In this document: positions 20,521 through 30,970 of the stretch, one piece after another | Position numbering within the stretch: the stretch's first letter is position 1 | How the letters are laid out: each line of letters opens with the position of its first letter | From: Photobacterium lutimaris | GTDB lineage: Bacteria > Pseudomonadota > Gammaproteobacteria > Enterobacterales > Vibrionaceae | DNA length: 64,000 nucleotides | Assembly (NCBI RefSeq): GCF_003025555.1 | Contig: NZ_PYMH01000017.1 | Coordinates: 1 to 64,000, forward strand | Direction of reading: 5' to 3' | Made by a program: the position numbers and the translations under genes | The notes under the pieces: model-generated | Databases searched by the model: none | Told to the model about the DNA's origin: nothing | What the model saw: only the letters and a program-made list of their open reading frames with translations

Positions 20521-20558
20521 AAAAAACTCCTGCGCTATCGCATGTTCGCTTTGGGCTA

Positions 20559-21461
20559 CTATTGCAGCTCAATATAAATATCGTGTAACTGACCTTCTCG
20601 CTCGACGGTCAAGGTAAAATCGGACGCATCCGACAGTTCGGTCCACAATTTCGCCATCACCGCAGCGTCAGTCAGATCATTGCCGTTAAGGCTAACGGCC
20701 AGGTCATCGACCTGCAGGCCCACGGCGTCGAACAACGCCCGATCTTTACCGGGATTAACCCGGTATCCCACCAACTCGCCATCCCGTTTCACTTGGGACA
20801 AGCGAATATAGCTAAATAAAGTTTGTGGTTTCTCGAGAATTTCTTGCTTGATACGGCTCAGTTCAGACGTTGGCTCCGGTTCCTCGGAAGCCTGGGGCTC
20901 AGGTGGGCGAGTTCTTGACGTATTCTGGGAAGATTTATTGAAATCGACACCATCGAGCATCAGGGTTTCATCGCGTCCGCTGTTACGGATGATCACCCGA
21001 TCAGGATATACGGCCTGTAAGGTGGCACGGGTCCCCTCTATTGCTTCATTCAAGCCATAGGTATTTTGTTTGCCGCGGTGGGTGATGACCGCCAAAGCGG
21101 TTTGCGGGTTTGAGCTGGCAACCAGGCCGACGAGGGTTAGACTAAGGCGGGTCTGCGGCGCATCTTGCTTCACCGGTTGCTTACGTTCCACGACCGGGGC
21201 GTTTGCCTGAAAACGGCCGAACAGGTTCATGTTCAGCACGGTGGCGATTTCGCCGCGATCGTTACCTGTGCTGGACGATACAGCGACGGTAGACGCCTGC
21301 CAAGTAGCCGGAGCAGGGGTTGGCTGCAAGGCCAGCCACACCATTCGGCCAATCACCCAGGCGAGCATCACAACCAACGTCCAAGTCAGGACGCGAGTCA
21401 ATGACGAGATTGAGATCCTGCTTTTAGCCGGCAGGGCCCCTAACCAATTTGCTGTTACCAT
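20559..21461 (-). CDS. gspC: Type II secretion protein C
   Basis: A 300-aa inner-membrane protein that couples the platform to the secretin. It has one N-terminal membrane helix (about residues 22-45), a homology-region domain at about 90-180 that contacts GspD, a linker, and a C-terminal PDZ domain (about 210-298). It is first gene of the operon. The 245 bp upstream hold its promoter; I could not pick a confident -35/-10. Confidence 0.95.
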   Translation of the reverse strand: MVTANWLGALPAKSRISISSLTRVLTWTLVVMLAWVIGRMVWLALQPTPAPATWQASTVAVSSSTGNDRGEIATVLNMNLFGRFQANAPVVERKQPVKQDAPQTRLSLTLVGLVASSNPQTALAVITHRGKQNTYGLNEAIEGTRATLQAVYPDRVIIRNSGRDETLMLDGVDFNKSSQNTSRTRPPEPQASEEPEPTSELSRIKQEILEKPQTLFSYIRLSQVKRDGELVGYRVNPGKDRALFDAVGLQVDDLAVSLNGNDLTDAAVMAKLWTELSDASDFTLTVEREGQLHDIYIELQ

Positions 21462-21745
21462 GAAAAATCCATCATCCTGCGGAAATAAACCGAGCGCGTT
21501 ATATCAAAATGTAAGATGTAAACGTATTACTTTTAGGTTACATCGTATGATTATCTTTCTTAGTTTACCAAAGTGAGCAAAGAAAGTTCCTCCTACTATC
21601 AATAGACTATCTATTTTATGTGATTTATTCCCCGTTTGTTGTTGAAATCCCGATCCCATATCACCATTTATAAACTCTCAATGCCTGCTGACGCTCTGTC
21701 GGCAATGTGGTACTTTTAGCGCCCTTTCGGGTTAAGGAGCATAGT

Positions 21746-22156
21746 GTGGGCCAGCAAACATCGCATTCAGACAACTTTCAGGTCCGTCTTGATAAGTGGT
21801 TATGGGCGGCACGCTTTTACAAGACCCGTTCTATTGCCCGAACCATGATCGATGGCGGAAAGGTGCAATACAACGGCCAACGGTCCAAGCCCAGTAAACT
21901 GGTTGAAGTGGGTGCAGAGATCCGCGTACGCCAGGGCAACGACGAAAAGACCATTATTATAGAGAAACTCTCAGACACCCGCCGCGGTGCACCTGAAGCG
22001 CAGGCTCTCTACCGGGAGACAGCGGAAAGCGTCAAGCTACGCGAAGAGCACGCCAAGTTGCGTCGCCTCCATGCCTACGGCAGCCCTAGTCCCGAAAAGC
22101 GTCCTGATAAAAAGCAGCGTCGCGATATAATTAAGTTTAAAAGTCATTCCGATTAA
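21746..22156 (+). CDS. hslR: Ribosome-associated heat shock protein Hsp15
   Basis: An S4-domain RNA-binding protein (136 aa) that binds free 50S subunits carrying a nascent chain and helps recycle them after heat shock. The S4 core is VRLDKWLWAARFYKTRSIA, followed by a Lys/Arg-rich C-terminus. The reading frame opens at a GTG at 21707, but AAGGAG lies 6 nt before the GTG at 21746, giving a length close to E. coli Hsp15 (133 aa). It is followed by hslO, as in E. coli. Confidence 0.93.
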   Translation: MGQQTSHSDNFQVRLDKWLWAARFYKTRSIARTMIDGGKVQYNGQRSKPSKLVEVGAEIRVRQGNDEKTIIIEKLSDTRRGAPEAQALYRETAESVKLREEHAKLRRLHAYGSPSPEKRPDKKQRRDIIKFKSHSD

Positions 22157-22250
22157 CGGTATTAGTTCAGTGTAGCGCAGAAAAGTTTCGTTATGTTGAC
22201 GTAGAATACCAAAATTGGTCAATTAGATACCTGCTGGAGAAATCAAGCTA

Positions 22251-23129
22251 ATGACAAAAGATAGTCTATACCGTTACCTGTTTGACGGTGTATCAGTACG
22301 TGGTGAACTGGTTCAGTTGGGCGATACTTACCAACAGATCATTTCCAGCAAGGATTACCCAACCCCAGTTCAGACCCTGTTGGGTGAACTGCTGGTTGCA
22401 ACGAGCCTGCTAACTGCCACGCTAAAATTCGAAGGTTCAATCACTGTCCAGCTACAAGGTGACGGTCCGGTAAAACTGGCAGTGATCAACGGTGATAATG
22501 ATCAGAAACTACGTGGTGTTGCCCGCTGGGACGGTGACATACCTGCCGAAGGCACTATCCATGATCTGATGGGCAAAGGCCACATGGTGATCACCATTAC
22601 CCCTATCAAAGGCGAACGTTACCAAGGCGTGGTTGGCCTCGAAGGCGATAGCCTAGCATCTTGCCTGGAAGGTTACTTCGCCAACTCCGAGCAGCTGAAA
22701 ACCCGTATTTGGCTACGCACCGGCGAGTATGAAGGCCAAGCCAAAGCCGCGGGCATGCTGCTGCAGATCCTGCCGGACGGCCAGGGCCATGAGAGTGACT
22801 TCGATCATCTTGAGCAGCTGACAGAAACCGTGAAGAACGAAGAACTGTTCAGCCTGGAAGCTCAGGATGTTCTGTACCGCCTGTACCACCAGGAAAACGT
22901 TCAGCTGTTCGATCCGCAAGACGTGATTTTCCAGTGTGGCTGTTCACGTGAGCGCAGTGCCTCGGCAATCTGCTCCATCGAACGTGTTGAAGTCGAGCGC
23001 ATCATTACTGAAGAAGGCAAGGTTTCCCTGCACTGTGACTACTGCGGTACCAGCTATGACTTCGATAGTGTGGATGTGGCAGCCCTGTTCGAACAAGCGG
23101 CAACAGGCAACAGCAACCAAGTGCATTAA
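22251..23129 (+). CDS. hslO: Redox-regulated chaperone Hsp33
   Basis: A 292-aa holdase activated by oxidation. The C-terminal redox switch has the zinc-binding CxC and CxxC pairs (CGCSRERS and CDYCGTSY), which form disulfides under oxidative stress. It is linked with hslR and followed by a strong terminator. Confidence 0.97.
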   Translation: MTKDSLYRYLFDGVSVRGELVQLGDTYQQIISSKDYPTPVQTLLGELLVATSLLTATLKFEGSITVQLQGDGPVKLAVINGDNDQKLRGVARWDGDIPAEGTIHDLMGKGHMVITITPIKGERYQGVVGLEGDSLASCLEGYFANSEQLKTRIWLRTGEYEGQAKAAGMLLQILPDGQGHESDFDHLEQLTETVKNEELFSLEAQDVLYRLYHQENVQLFDPQDVIFQCGCSRERSASAICSIERVEVERIITEEGKVSLHCDYCGTSYDFDSVDVAALFEQAATGNSNQVH

Positions 23130-23163
23130 TTATTCCATTTAAATAAGCCTGAAACTAAATTAC

Positions 23164-23193
23164 AAAAGCCGGACACTGTCCGGCTTTTTTTTT
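23164..23193 (+). terminator. Terminator of hslR-hslO
   Basis: The 11-bp stem AAAAGCCGGAC-ACT-GTCCGGCTTTT is followed by more T residues. Confidence 0.93.
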
Positions 23194-23449
23194 ACCTCCC
23201 CCACACTTTTACTGCTCATTTTGTAAACAAGCAACACGCTAACCCTCGCTTTTTTCAAGGAAAATATTAAACCGCCCAAGCTGGACAAAGCACTTCACAT
23301 CACGGCAAAATCACCACCTACAATAATTTAAAGGATTTTACCTAACTGTAACTTTTTAATGGTTAATATTTGATAAACCTCCCTGAATTACCCCTTTAGG
23401 GTTGCTAGCATGGTCAACAGTTAAACAACATCTTACCCAAGGAGCACCT
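23194..23449 (+). other. pckA promoter and leader region
   Basis: AT-rich noncoding DNA between the hslO terminator and pckA. The Shine-Dalgarno AAGGAG lies just before the pckA ATG. I see no convincing dyad for CRP or another regulator and no further gene. Confidence 0.5.
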
Positions 23450-25081
23450 ATGACTGTCATGAACGTCGAGAAAAAGGTTGCAAAAACGCTAGATTTGTCT
23501 CAATACGGTATCAGCAATGTTACAGAAATCGTTCGCAACCCAAGCTACGAAGTTCTGTTTGAAGAAGAGACCAAGCCAGGCCTGGAAGGATACGAAAAAG
23601 GTATCGTGACCGAGCTTGGTGCCGTCGCCGTTGATACCGGTATTTTCACTGGCCGTTCCCCGAAAGATAAGTTCATCGTTAAAGATGACACCACCCGCGA
23701 CACCATGTGGTGGGCAGACCAAGGTAAAAACGATAATAAAAGTATTGGTGTTGAAGCGTGGAACGATCTGAAAGATCTAGTGACAAGCCAGCTGTCTGGC
23801 AACCGTCTGTTCGTTATTGACGGCTTCTGTGGTACCAACCCTGATACCCGCCTGTGTATCCGTATCATCACCGAGGTCGCTTGGCAGGCCCACTTCGTGA
23901 AAAATATGTTCATTCGTCCAACAGAAGAAGAGCTGGAGAACTTCGAGCCTGACTTCGTGGTCATGAACGGTGCCAAGTGCACAAATCAGAAGTGGGAAGA
24001 GCACGAAATGAACTCCGAAAACTTTACGGTGTTCAACCTCACGGAGAAAATGCAGCTTATCGGCGGTACCTGGTACGGCGGTGAAATGAAGAAAGGCATG
24101 TTCGCAATGATGAACTACTTCCTGCCGCTGCGTGATATCGCATCAATGCACTGTTCTGCCAACATGGGTGAAGACGGTGATGTGGCGGTCTTCTTCGGCT
24201 TGTCAGGCACGGGGAAAACGACCCTGTCGACCGATCCTAAGCGTGCCTTGATTGGTGATGACGAACACGGCTGGGACGATAACGGCGTGTTTAACTTCGA
24301 AGGGGGTTGCTACGCGAAGACAATCAATCTATCGAAAGAAGCCGAGCCTGACATCTACAATGCTATCCGCCGTGACGCCCTGCTAGAAAACGTCACAGTA
24401 CGCAGTGACGGTGCCATCGACTTCGATGACAACTCGAAAACTGAAAACACCCGTGTTTCGTACCCGATTTACCATATCGAAAACATTGTTAAGCCCGTAT
24501 CGAAAGGTGGCCATGCTAACAAGGTGATCTTCCTATCGGCTGATGCCTTCGGCGTGTTGCCTCCGGTGTCCAAGTTAACGCCAGAGCAAACCAAGTACCA
24601 CTTCCTATCCGGCTTCACCGCTAAGCTAGCCGGTACTGAGCGTGGGATCACCGAGCCAACACCGACCTTCTCGGCATGTTTCGGTAATGCGTTCCTCACC
24701 CTGCACCCAACCAAGTACGCAGAAGTGCTGGTTAAGCGCATGGAAGCCGCAGGTGCTGAAGCTTACCTAGTGAACACCGGCTGGAACGGCTCTGGCAAGC
24801 GTATCTCAATCCAAGATACCCGTGCGATCATCGATGCTATCCTTGATGGCTCTATCGAGAACGCAGAAATGAAGAATATCCCAATCTTCAACTTGGAAGT
24901 GCCAACATCGCTGCCGCATGTCGACCCTGAAATCCTTGATCCTCGCGATACCTACACCGATCCACTACAGTGGGAAAGCAAGGCGAAGGACTTGGCCGAG
25001 CGTTTCATCAACAACTTTGAGAAATACACCGACAACGACGAAGGTGCCTCTCTGGTTGCTGCCGGCCCACAGCTAGACTAA
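23450..25081 (+). CDS. pckA: Phosphoenolpyruvate carboxykinase (ATP)
   Basis: Converts oxaloacetate plus ATP to PEP, the first committed step of gluconeogenesis. The 543-aa protein is close to E. coli PckA (540 aa). It has the P-loop [11 protein letters not shown], the oxaloacetate/metal region MHCSANMG, and the upstream [10 protein letters not shown]. The open frame begins with a TTG at 23402; the ATG at 23450, behind AAGGAG, is the clear start. Confidence 0.97.
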   Translation: MTVMNVEKKVAKTLDLSQYGISNVTEIVRNPSYEVLFEEETKPGLEGYEKGIVTELGAVAVDTGIFTGRSPKDKFIVKDDTTRDTMWWADQGKNDNKSIGVEAWNDLKDLVTSQLSGNRLFVIDGFCGTNPDTRLCIRIITEVAWQAHFVKNMFIRPTEEELENFEPDFVVMNGAKCTNQKWEEHEMNSENFTVFNLTEKMQLIGGTWYGGEMKKGMFAMMNYFLPLRDIASMHCSANMGEDGDVAVFFGLSGTGKTTLSTDPKRALIGDDEHGWDDNGVFNFEGGCYAKTINLSKEAEPDIYNAIRRDALLENVTVRSDGAIDFDDNSKTENTRVSYPIYHIENIVKPVSKGGHANKVIFLSADAFGVLPPVSKLTPEQTKYHFLSGFTAKLAGTERGITEPTPTFSACFGNAFLTLHPTKYAEVLVKRMEAAGAEAYLVNTGWNGSGKRISIQDTRAIIDAILDGSIENAEMKNIPIFNLEVPTSLPHVDPEILDPRDTYTDPLQWESKAKDLAERFINNFEKYTDNDEGASLVAAGPQLD

Positions 25082-25100
25082 CCTCAGCCTTAAATACTTA

Positions 25101-25125
25101 AGCCCCTCACTCGAGGGGCTTTTTC
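25101..25125 (+). terminator. Terminator of pckA
   Basis: The stem AGCCCCTC-ACTC-GAGGGGCT is followed by TTTTTCG. Confidence 0.92.
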
Positions 25126-25251
25126 GTTAGTTCAACGCCAATTTTCCCGCTCAGCGCTTGCAGCCTTAGTGAAATTACCGCCTAATAATCATTGCCGTCA
25201 GTCCTTGGTTACTGACGGTATATTCAGATCTATAGCGTGCTGGGAGCCATT

Positions 25252-27306
25252 ATGCGTTTTATCGGGAAGATCATCGCCACCTTTGCTGTGCTTGTCTCAC
25301 TGGGTCTCACTATCGTACTGGCTCTTCTGCATACCCGCTATGCGACACCGATGGTCACCCAAGTCGTTAACCGATTTACCCCCTATACGTTGACCCTCGA
25401 TGACATCCGTTATCATATCCGCGATCCGTGGCACCTGACCTTACAACGCCCTGCACTGACCATCACAGACGGGCAACCGCCGATCGCCGCCAACCGACTT
25501 TCTGTTTGGTTCAACCTGAACTCACTGCTCCAGCTACAGTGGCAATTTGACAGCATACTGATTGACGAGCCGACGGTCTCCGCTCAGCAACTGTCCGCCC
25601 TAGCACCAAGCGATCTCGAAGCAAGCGCTTTTGCACTCCCCGAATTACGGAGCCACCGACTCGCGATCAGTCGCCTGAACGTATCCACCCCCTCGCTAAC
25701 GCTCAAGCAGGGCGAACTTCAACTCGATCAATGGCATTATCAACCCGGAGACCCGGCCCCTTGGTGGCAACAGTTCGATGGCAATTTCCAGCTGGCCGCC
25801 AACAGCGCCCACTGGCAGCAATGGCAAACCCAGCAGCTTTTACTTGATGGTAACCACCGTAGCAGTCTGTGGAAACTCAATGGGTTCTCTTTCAACTGGC
25901 AGAATGCCAGCATCAATGGCCAACTTGATGCCGCCCTCGACAAACGCTCAGTGGATATCCATCAACTCACCCTCTCTGGGCTCCAGCTGCAAGATATCAA
26001 ACTCACCGATGCTATCCAGCAACAAGCCAATGCGCTGGCCTCGCAAGACTGGCAGGCGACAGTACGTCGGGTTGATATTCTCGACAGCAGTATCGAGCTG
26101 CCGCCGCTGAGCCTTAACCATGCTAATTTATCCCTGACCAACTGGCATTGGCCCGGTACCGCCTATTCACAGGAGGATGCTTGGTTATCTTTCACTGCCG
26201 AAAGCGGTAACTGGCGGCAACTGCCCTTTACCGATCCCCTGCTTGACTTGAGCTTCACCCCCGACACCATTGTCCTCAACGGTGCCGCAGTTAACGCGCT
26301 AGAAGGATATTGGCGTGCAGATGGCCTCGTTACCCCTGATGCTTTGCAGCTGGGCAACCTTACCAGCAAGGGGATCAAATGGTTCCTGCCCGCCGATTGG
26401 GCCAGACAGTTGGTACAGGCGGTTTCGCCTTTCAAGCAGATCCGTATCGATACGCTGGACATCGGTTATGCCCAGCTAACCGCCGCCGACAGCAACACGC
26501 CTTGGTATATCCATGGACTCAACGTCAACGGCCGCGATCTGCTTATCCGTCAGCAACCCTCTTTCAGCCTATGGCAAGGCAGCCTGTCTGCTGCCGCCAG
26601 GCAAGCAAGCCTCAATACCATTGACCTGCAAGAACCGCTGATCGAGATGCGCAGTGAGCAAGGCCGGTGGCAACTGGAGCAAGCCTTCCTGCCATTCAAA
26701 GGCGGACTGCTCGAGGCGACAGGGCAATGGGATCTGAATCAAGAAGGCTTCCCTTGGCACGCAGCACTGCAAGGCGATAGCCTACCTGCCAAAATCTTGC
26801 CACAGTGGTTATCCCTGCCGTGGCCAGCGACCGGTCGCATCGATGCCACCGCCGCCTTGCAGGGACTCGGCCAACACTATACCGGTCTGGCCCATAGCCT
26901 GAATGGCGAGGTCCGAGCAACATTCCGCGACAGCGAGATTGACCAAGGCTCAGCCGCCTTGCTGCAAGCCTGGCTGCCACCAGTAACACAAGAGGCTAAC
27001 TCCACCGCCGATCCTACGATGACTGGTAGCCAGAGTGATAAACCAACGGTTGGCATAGAAGAGCCAATCTCGTTGGCCATTACCCCGCTCAAGATCCGGA
27101 GCGATCGGGGCCGCCTTGCGATAGCGCCGCTCAGTATCAAGGGCAAAGATGTCGACGCCTTACTGGAAGGCCAATGGGATTTGGCTAACCCTGCCGGGCA
27201 GCAAATGGAGCTGGATGCGAAATTGGGTTGCCAGCGCCTGATCCGGCGCTGGCAGGATGGTCAGCAAACGGTGTCGGTGTCGACGTGTGACGGCAACAGC
27301 ATGTAG
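25252..27306 (+). CDS. AsmA-family protein
   Basis: A 684-aa protein with one N-terminal membrane helix (about residues 5-25) and a long periplasmic beta-rich region of the AsmA type, including a C-terminal AsmA_2-like stretch near residues 560-640. AsmA-like proteins act in outer-membrane homeostasis and are proposed to bridge phospholipids to the outer membrane. The ATG at 25252, with GGGAG upstream, is preferred over the GTG at 25237. The last 46 bp overlap the convergent YiiD-type gene. Confidence 0.88.
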   Translation: MRFIGKIIATFAVLVSLGLTIVLALLHTRYATPMVTQVVNRFTPYTLTLDDIRYHIRDPWHLTLQRPALTITDGQPPIAANRLSVWFNLNSLLQLQWQFDSILIDEPTVSAQQLSALAPSDLEASAFALPELRSHRLAISRLNVSTPSLTLKQGELQLDQWHYQPGDPAPWWQQFDGNFQLAANSAHWQQWQTQQLLLDGNHRSSLWKLNGFSFNWQNASINGQLDAALDKRSVDIHQLTLSGLQLQDIKLTDAIQQQANALASQDWQATVRRVDILDSSIELPPLSLNHANLSLTNWHWPGTAYSQEDAWLSFTAESGNWRQLPFTDPLLDLSFTPDTIVLNGAAVNALEGYWRADGLVTPDALQLGNLTSKGIKWFLPADWARQLVQAVSPFKQIRIDTLDIGYAQLTAADSNTPWYIHGLNVNGRDLLIRQQPSFSLWQGSLSAAARQASLNTIDLQEPLIEMRSEQGRWQLEQAFLPFKGGLLEATGQWDLNQEGFPWHAALQGDSLPAKILPQWLSLPWPATGRIDATAALQGLGQHYTGLAHSLNGEVRATFRDSEIDQGSAALLQAWLPPVTQEANSTADPTMTGSQSDKPTVGIEEPISLAITPLKIRSDRGRLAIAPLSIKGKDVDALLEGQWDLANPAGQQMELDAKLGCQRLIRRWQDGQQTVSVSTCDGNSM

Positions 27307-28181
27307 GTACCGGTAAAGGTCGATGCCAACTCATCGCCGCTGTAGACGTTGACTTTGACGACAGCCCGGCCTTTGCGGTGGCTGGCTAGGCGCTCAACAT
27401 CCCCCTCGAGATCTTCAACGGTGACGACCGCACGTGGTCGCTCCTTGACCGGAGAACGATAGCGGATATGGCTATCAACCAGAACGATATCAGCTTTGTA
27501 CTTACGCTCTTTCAATAGCATCCAAACAAAGCCCCAGCCTGCAAGTGTCGCCATGGTGAAGATACTGCCGGCAAACATGTTGGCTTTGGTATTGAGGTTG
27601 GCGTTGATCAGGGCACTGACCTCAAAACGGTAGCCGGTATACTGGCTGATCTTCACCCCCATTCTTTCACTGATAGGGATTTGGGACTGCCACAATTCCT
27701 GCAGTTCCTGACACCAGTCCGGGTGGCGGACCACTTCCGCCAACGGTTCAAGGTGCTTGAGCATTTGTTGATGCCTGACCGGCCCTTTTTCCTCGCTCAG
27801 CTCTCCCTGGTTGGTAAAGCCGCTACGTAGGTAGAAGGGTATCGCATCCTCGCGGGCATTACAGACCAGTCGCTTTGCGCCGTCTTCCCGAGCCAATGAC
27901 TCCAATGCCATCAGTACGATAGCCCCCATCCCCTGATGACGATGGTCCGGATGCACCGCCATATAGCGAATTTGACCATCGTTATCCGGCGTCATATAAA
28001 GCCGGCCAATGGCTATCGTCTGGCCATTGTCACTGACGATCATCCGGTGGCTGCTGAGGCCATCATAGGCATCTCGCTCAGAGCCGACCGGCATATGCCA
28101 AGGCTCACGCAGCATCCGCCAGCGAAAGTCATAATAGCTGGCTAGCTCTTCTTCCGTTTGTGGGGTGACAAGTCGAAACAT
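27261..28181 (-). CDS. yiiD: GNAT domain fused to YiiD_C hotdog domain (YiiD/MadA type)
   Basis: A 306-aa fusion. Residues about 1-145 are a GNAT acetyltransferase fold, including HPDHRHQGMGAIVL for acetyl-CoA binding. Residues about 155-300 are a thioesterase/hotdog YiiD_C domain. The E. coli homologue YiiD has been linked to malonyl-ACP decarboxylation that primes fatty acid synthesis (MadA); I recall this from the literature and cannot confirm it here. The start at 28181 is behind AAGGA; the ORF opens at 28199. It is downstream of yihY-dtd on the same strand. Confidence 0.88.
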   Translation of the reverse strand: MFRLVTPQTEEELASYYDFRWRMLREPWHMPVGSERDAYDGLSSHRMIVSDNGQTIAIGRLYMTPDNDGQIRYMAVHPDHRHQGMGAIVLMALESLAREDGAKRLVCNAREDAIPFYLRSGFTNQGELSEEKGPVRHQQMLKHLEPLAEVVRHPDWCQELQELWQSQIPISERMGVKISQYTGYRFEVSALINANLNTKANMFAGSIFTMATLAGWGFVWMLLKERKYKADIVLVDSHIRYRSPVKERPRAVVTVEDLEGDVERLASHRKGRAVVKVNVYSGDELASTFTGTYMLLPSHVDTDTVC

Positions 28182-28224
28182 GAAATCCTTCTCCAGCATT
28201 CCTAGGCAATACGCCTTTATATCA

Positions 28225-28662
28225 TTATACCTGCAACCAGAAGGTTACTGGGCCGTCATTAAGCAGTGCCACTTTCATATCAGCAGCAAAAATACCCGTT
28301 TCCGTTTTGATCCCTGTTTCTTGGCAGCAATCAACAAAAAATTCATACATACGCTCGGCATCCTGCGGTGCCGCACCGTTGGAGAAGCCCGGCCGCATCC
28401 CCTTCTTGGTCTCTGCCGCCAGTGTGAACTGTGAAACGACCAATACACTGCCACCCGCCTGCTGGACGTTGAGGTTCATCTTACCGTCTTCGTCTTCGAA
28501 TACCCGGTAGCCCAGCACTTTTTCACGCAGTCGCTTGGCCTTGGCCTCATCGTCACCTTTCTCTACGCCAAGCAGAACAAGCAAGCCCTTGCCGATAGCG
28601 CCAGTCACCTGGCCATCTACTGTTACGCTGGCTTCGCTTACCCGCTGGATCAGTGCAATCAT
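28225..28662 (-). CDS. dtd: D-aminoacyl-tRNA deacylase
   Basis: Removes D-amino acids mischarged on tRNA. The 145-aa protein carries both family motifs: SQFTLAA around the cross-subunit Ser-Gln, and the C-terminal GPVTFWLQ with the chiral proofreading Gly-cisPro. Its start overlaps the yihY stop by 4 bp. Confidence 0.97.
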   Translation of the reverse strand: MIALIQRVSEASVTVDGQVTGAIGKGLLVLLGVEKGDDEAKAKRLREKVLGYRVFEDEDGKMNLNVQQAGGSVLVVSQFTLAAETKKGMRPGFSNGAAPQDAERMYEFFVDCCQETGIKTETGIFAADMKVALLNDGPVTFWLQV

Positions 28663-29642
28663 TTGTTTTTACCTTTTCCTATAATGTCAGTCTGTTGAAC
28701 ATCTGTGCCTTTCTTTGCTGCCTGTTGGATACCCGACAATTCGGCCTGGGTCGGTACCGTGGTTTGCCATCCCTTCGTGTCGGGATGCCAATGGCTCTTT
28801 TCTCCGAGGCTGGCAGTGAACTCAGCCCCGAACAATACAATACACCAACACAAATACACCCAGACAAATAAAATCGGCACCACCGCCAAGGCACCGTAAA
28901 TCACCTGGTATGAAGGGAAATTGGTGATATAGAGGGCGAACCCCTTCTTGCTCAGCTCAAACAGGATACTGGCAATCACCGCACCGACCAAGGCATGGCG
29001 AAAGCGGACCTTGGTATTGGGGACCAGGAGATAGAGGCCGAGAAATGCGCAGCTTGACATGATCACTGGCAGCCAGCGCAGGGAGCGCTGCAGCAAACCA
29101 TTGACCGCATCACTACCGAGCAGGTTGAGCGAGCCAAGGTAGGAGCTAACGGCAATGCTGCTGCCGACCAAGATCGGCCCGAGAGTGAGCACCATCCAGT
29201 AAATCGAAAACGAGATCACCGGACGGCGCTTTTCATGCACCCGCCAGATATAGTTGAGTGACTGGTCTATCGACGAGATCAGCATCATCGCCACCACAAA
29301 CAGGGCTGCTACCCCCACTGCCGTCATCTTGCCGGCATTGGCAACAAACTCGTTGAGGTACTGCTTCACCACCTCGCCCGCGGCCGGGACAAAATTCTCG
29401 ATCACGAAATTTTGCAGCAACTCCCCCAGCCCAGCAAATACCGGAAAAGACGACAGGGCCGACAGCACCACAGTGATCAACGGCACCAAGGACAGCAGGG
29501 TGACATAAGCCATCGACCCCGCCGTCACGGTCAATCTATCGTGCCCGATCCGGTGATGTAAATAACCGGAAAACGCCATGGCGCTTCGTGCCCGTTGGCG
29601 CCATGTCTGCTTGCTAGTTGTTTGTTTGTCAGCCATAGTCAT
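28659..29642 (-). CDS. yihY: YihY/BrkB-family inner-membrane protein
   Basis: A 327-aa protein with about six predicted membrane helices between residues 40 and 270 and a charged C-terminal tail. It belongs to the YihY/UPF0761 (BrkB-related) family. The older annotation as ribonuclease BN is wrong for this family. Function is not established. It is first of yihY-dtd-yiiD. The start may be Met1 or Met3. Confidence 0.92.
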   Translation of the reverse strand: MTMADKQTTSKQTWRQRARSAMAFSGYLHHRIGHDRLTVTAGSMAYVTLLSLVPLITVVLSALSSFPVFAGLGELLQNFVIENFVPAAGEVVKQYLNEFVANAGKMTAVGVAALFVVAMMLISSIDQSLNYIWRVHEKRRPVISFSIYWMVLTLGPILVGSSIAVSSYLGSLNLLGSDAVNGLLQRSLRWLPVIMSSCAFLGLYLLVPNTKVRFRHALVGAVIASILFELSKKGFALYITNFPSYQVIYGALAVVPILFVWVYLCWCIVLFGAEFTASLGEKSHWHPDTKGWQTTVPTQAELSGIQQAAKKGTDVQQTDIIGKGKNK

Positions 29643-29701
29643 GTCATTATTTACTTGTATTCACAGTCACTTTTCACATATTAGGACACATGGAGTCAAC
29701 T

Positions 29702-30343
29702 ATGCCCTACCTGCTTGCGATCCTTATCAGCCTCACCGCCCTGACCGGTTGCCAAAGTGCCTATTACTCTGCCATGGAACAAGTCGGCATTCACAAACGC
29801 GACATCATGGTCGACCGGGTCGAGGATGCCAACGAGGCCCAGCAAGACGCCCAACAGCAATTTACCAGTGCACTCGATGCAGTGAAGGCTCTCAACCAAT
29901 TTGACGGCGGCGATCTGGAAAGCGCCTACAACCAGGTCAATGACCAGTACGAAGCCAGCGATGACGCCGCCGAGAAAGTGCGCGAGCGCATTGCGGCGAT
30001 TGAAGATGTTGCCGATGCCCTATTTGCTGAATGGCAAGATGAGCTGTCCCTGTATAGCAACAGCAAGCTGCGCCGCGACAGTGAAGCAAAACTCAACAGC
30101 ACTAAAACCTCATACCAGCGCATGCTCAGTGCGATGCATCGCGCCGAGCAAAAAATGGATCCGGTACTGGATACCCTACGGGATAACACTCTGTACTTAA
30201 AGCATAACCTCAATGCAGCCGCGATTGGTTCTCTACAGGGAGAATTCCAGTCACTGCAACGGGATATCCAGCGGGCTATCACCGACATGGAAGCGGCTAT
30301 CACCGAGTCCGAACGCTTTATCTCCCAACTGCAGCGCAGCTAG
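29702..30343 (+). CDS. DUF2959 lipoprotein
   Basis: A 213-aa protein with a lipoprotein signal; the lipobox LTGC sits near residue 17. The rest is mostly helical with heptad-like stretches (about residues 50-110 and 150-210), suggesting a coiled coil in the periplasm. DUF2959 has no known function. The ATG at 29702 is chosen because GGAG lies 6 nt before it; the earlier ATG at 29690 overlaps that site. Its end overlaps the convergent P-loop gene by 4 bp. Confidence 0.85.
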   Translation: MPYLLAILISLTALTGCQSAYYSAMEQVGIHKRDIMVDRVEDANEAQQDAQQQFTSALDAVKALNQFDGGDLESAYNQVNDQYEASDDAAEKVRERIAAIEDVADALFAEWQDELSLYSNSKLRRDSEAKLNSTKTSYQRMLSAMHRAEQKMDPVLDTLRDNTLYLKHNLNAAAIGSLQGEFQSLQRDIQRAITDMEAAITESERFISQLQRS

Positions 30344-30879
30344 CCTACATATTCCTGCTTAAGCCGGGCCAGTAACCAACTGGCCCGCTCTTCTTTCTTG
30401 TCCCACGGCACATCGACCACTTCGTAACCCAGCTCACGGTAGGTTGAGACCAACTGGGCATGAATTTGCTCTGCCTCGGCAAAACTGTGCGGGCGCTCGT
30501 CATCCTGCACATAGATATCGGCATGCGGGGCACAGGCGAAAACAGTCGGAAAGTACCCTTTGGCCATCGTCCGATAGTGCTCGTCAACCGCCTCTCCACC
30601 AATGGTCAGGTAAGCACAAATATCACCAATCGCCCTGTCGACGAATGCCGGCATAGTACCGCGCTGAGCTTGCTCGCGCTGGTTGTTCATCATCTCAAGG
30701 CATAGCGCAGCAAAGCGTGGCAAATTGGTCCAGGGCAGAATACCGTCAGGCAAAGCGGCCTGCTCGCGGATCAAGCTACGTGACACTTCAGGAAAAGTCA
30801 TATATCCCCGCCGTGCCAACGTCTCCAGCAGCGAGGTTTTCCCGGCTCCCGGTCCCCCGGTAATAATTATGGGCTGCAT
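30340..30879 (-). CDS. AAA_28-type P-loop ATPase/kinase-like protein
   Basis: A 179-aa protein with Walker A GGPGAGKTSLLE at residues 8-19 and FVDRAIGD resembling a nucleoside/nucleotide kinase substrate loop. The family (AAA_28) is widespread and its substrate is unknown; a small-molecule kinase is one possibility (inference). It is on the same strand as and downstream of typA, after a strong hairpin. Confidence 0.8.
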   Translation of the reverse strand: MQPIIITGGPGAGKTSLLETLARRGYMTFPEVSRSLIREQAALPDGILPWTNLPRFAALCLEMMNNQREQAQRGTMPAFVDRAIGDICAYLTIGGEAVDEHYRTMAKGYFPTVFACAPHADIYVQDDERPHSFAEAEQIHAQLVSTYRELGYEVVDVPWDKKEERASWLLARLKQEYVG

Positions 30880-30914
30880 AGTCTGTTCTTCTTTTTTTGT
30901 AGGGCCAGATACAA

Positions 30915-30948
30915 CAATCCCCCCATGGTAGCACCGATGGGGGGATTG
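30915..30948 (-). terminator. Strong hairpin after typA
   Basis: Perfect 12-bp arms CAATCCCCCCAT and ATGGGGGGATTG with a 10-nt loop lie 23 bp past the typA stop. The following minus-strand bases (TTGTTGT) are a poor T-run. It may terminate typA or stabilise its 3' end. Confidence 0.65.
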
Positions 30949-30970
30949 ATTAACGGCAATCAGCTAGCAA

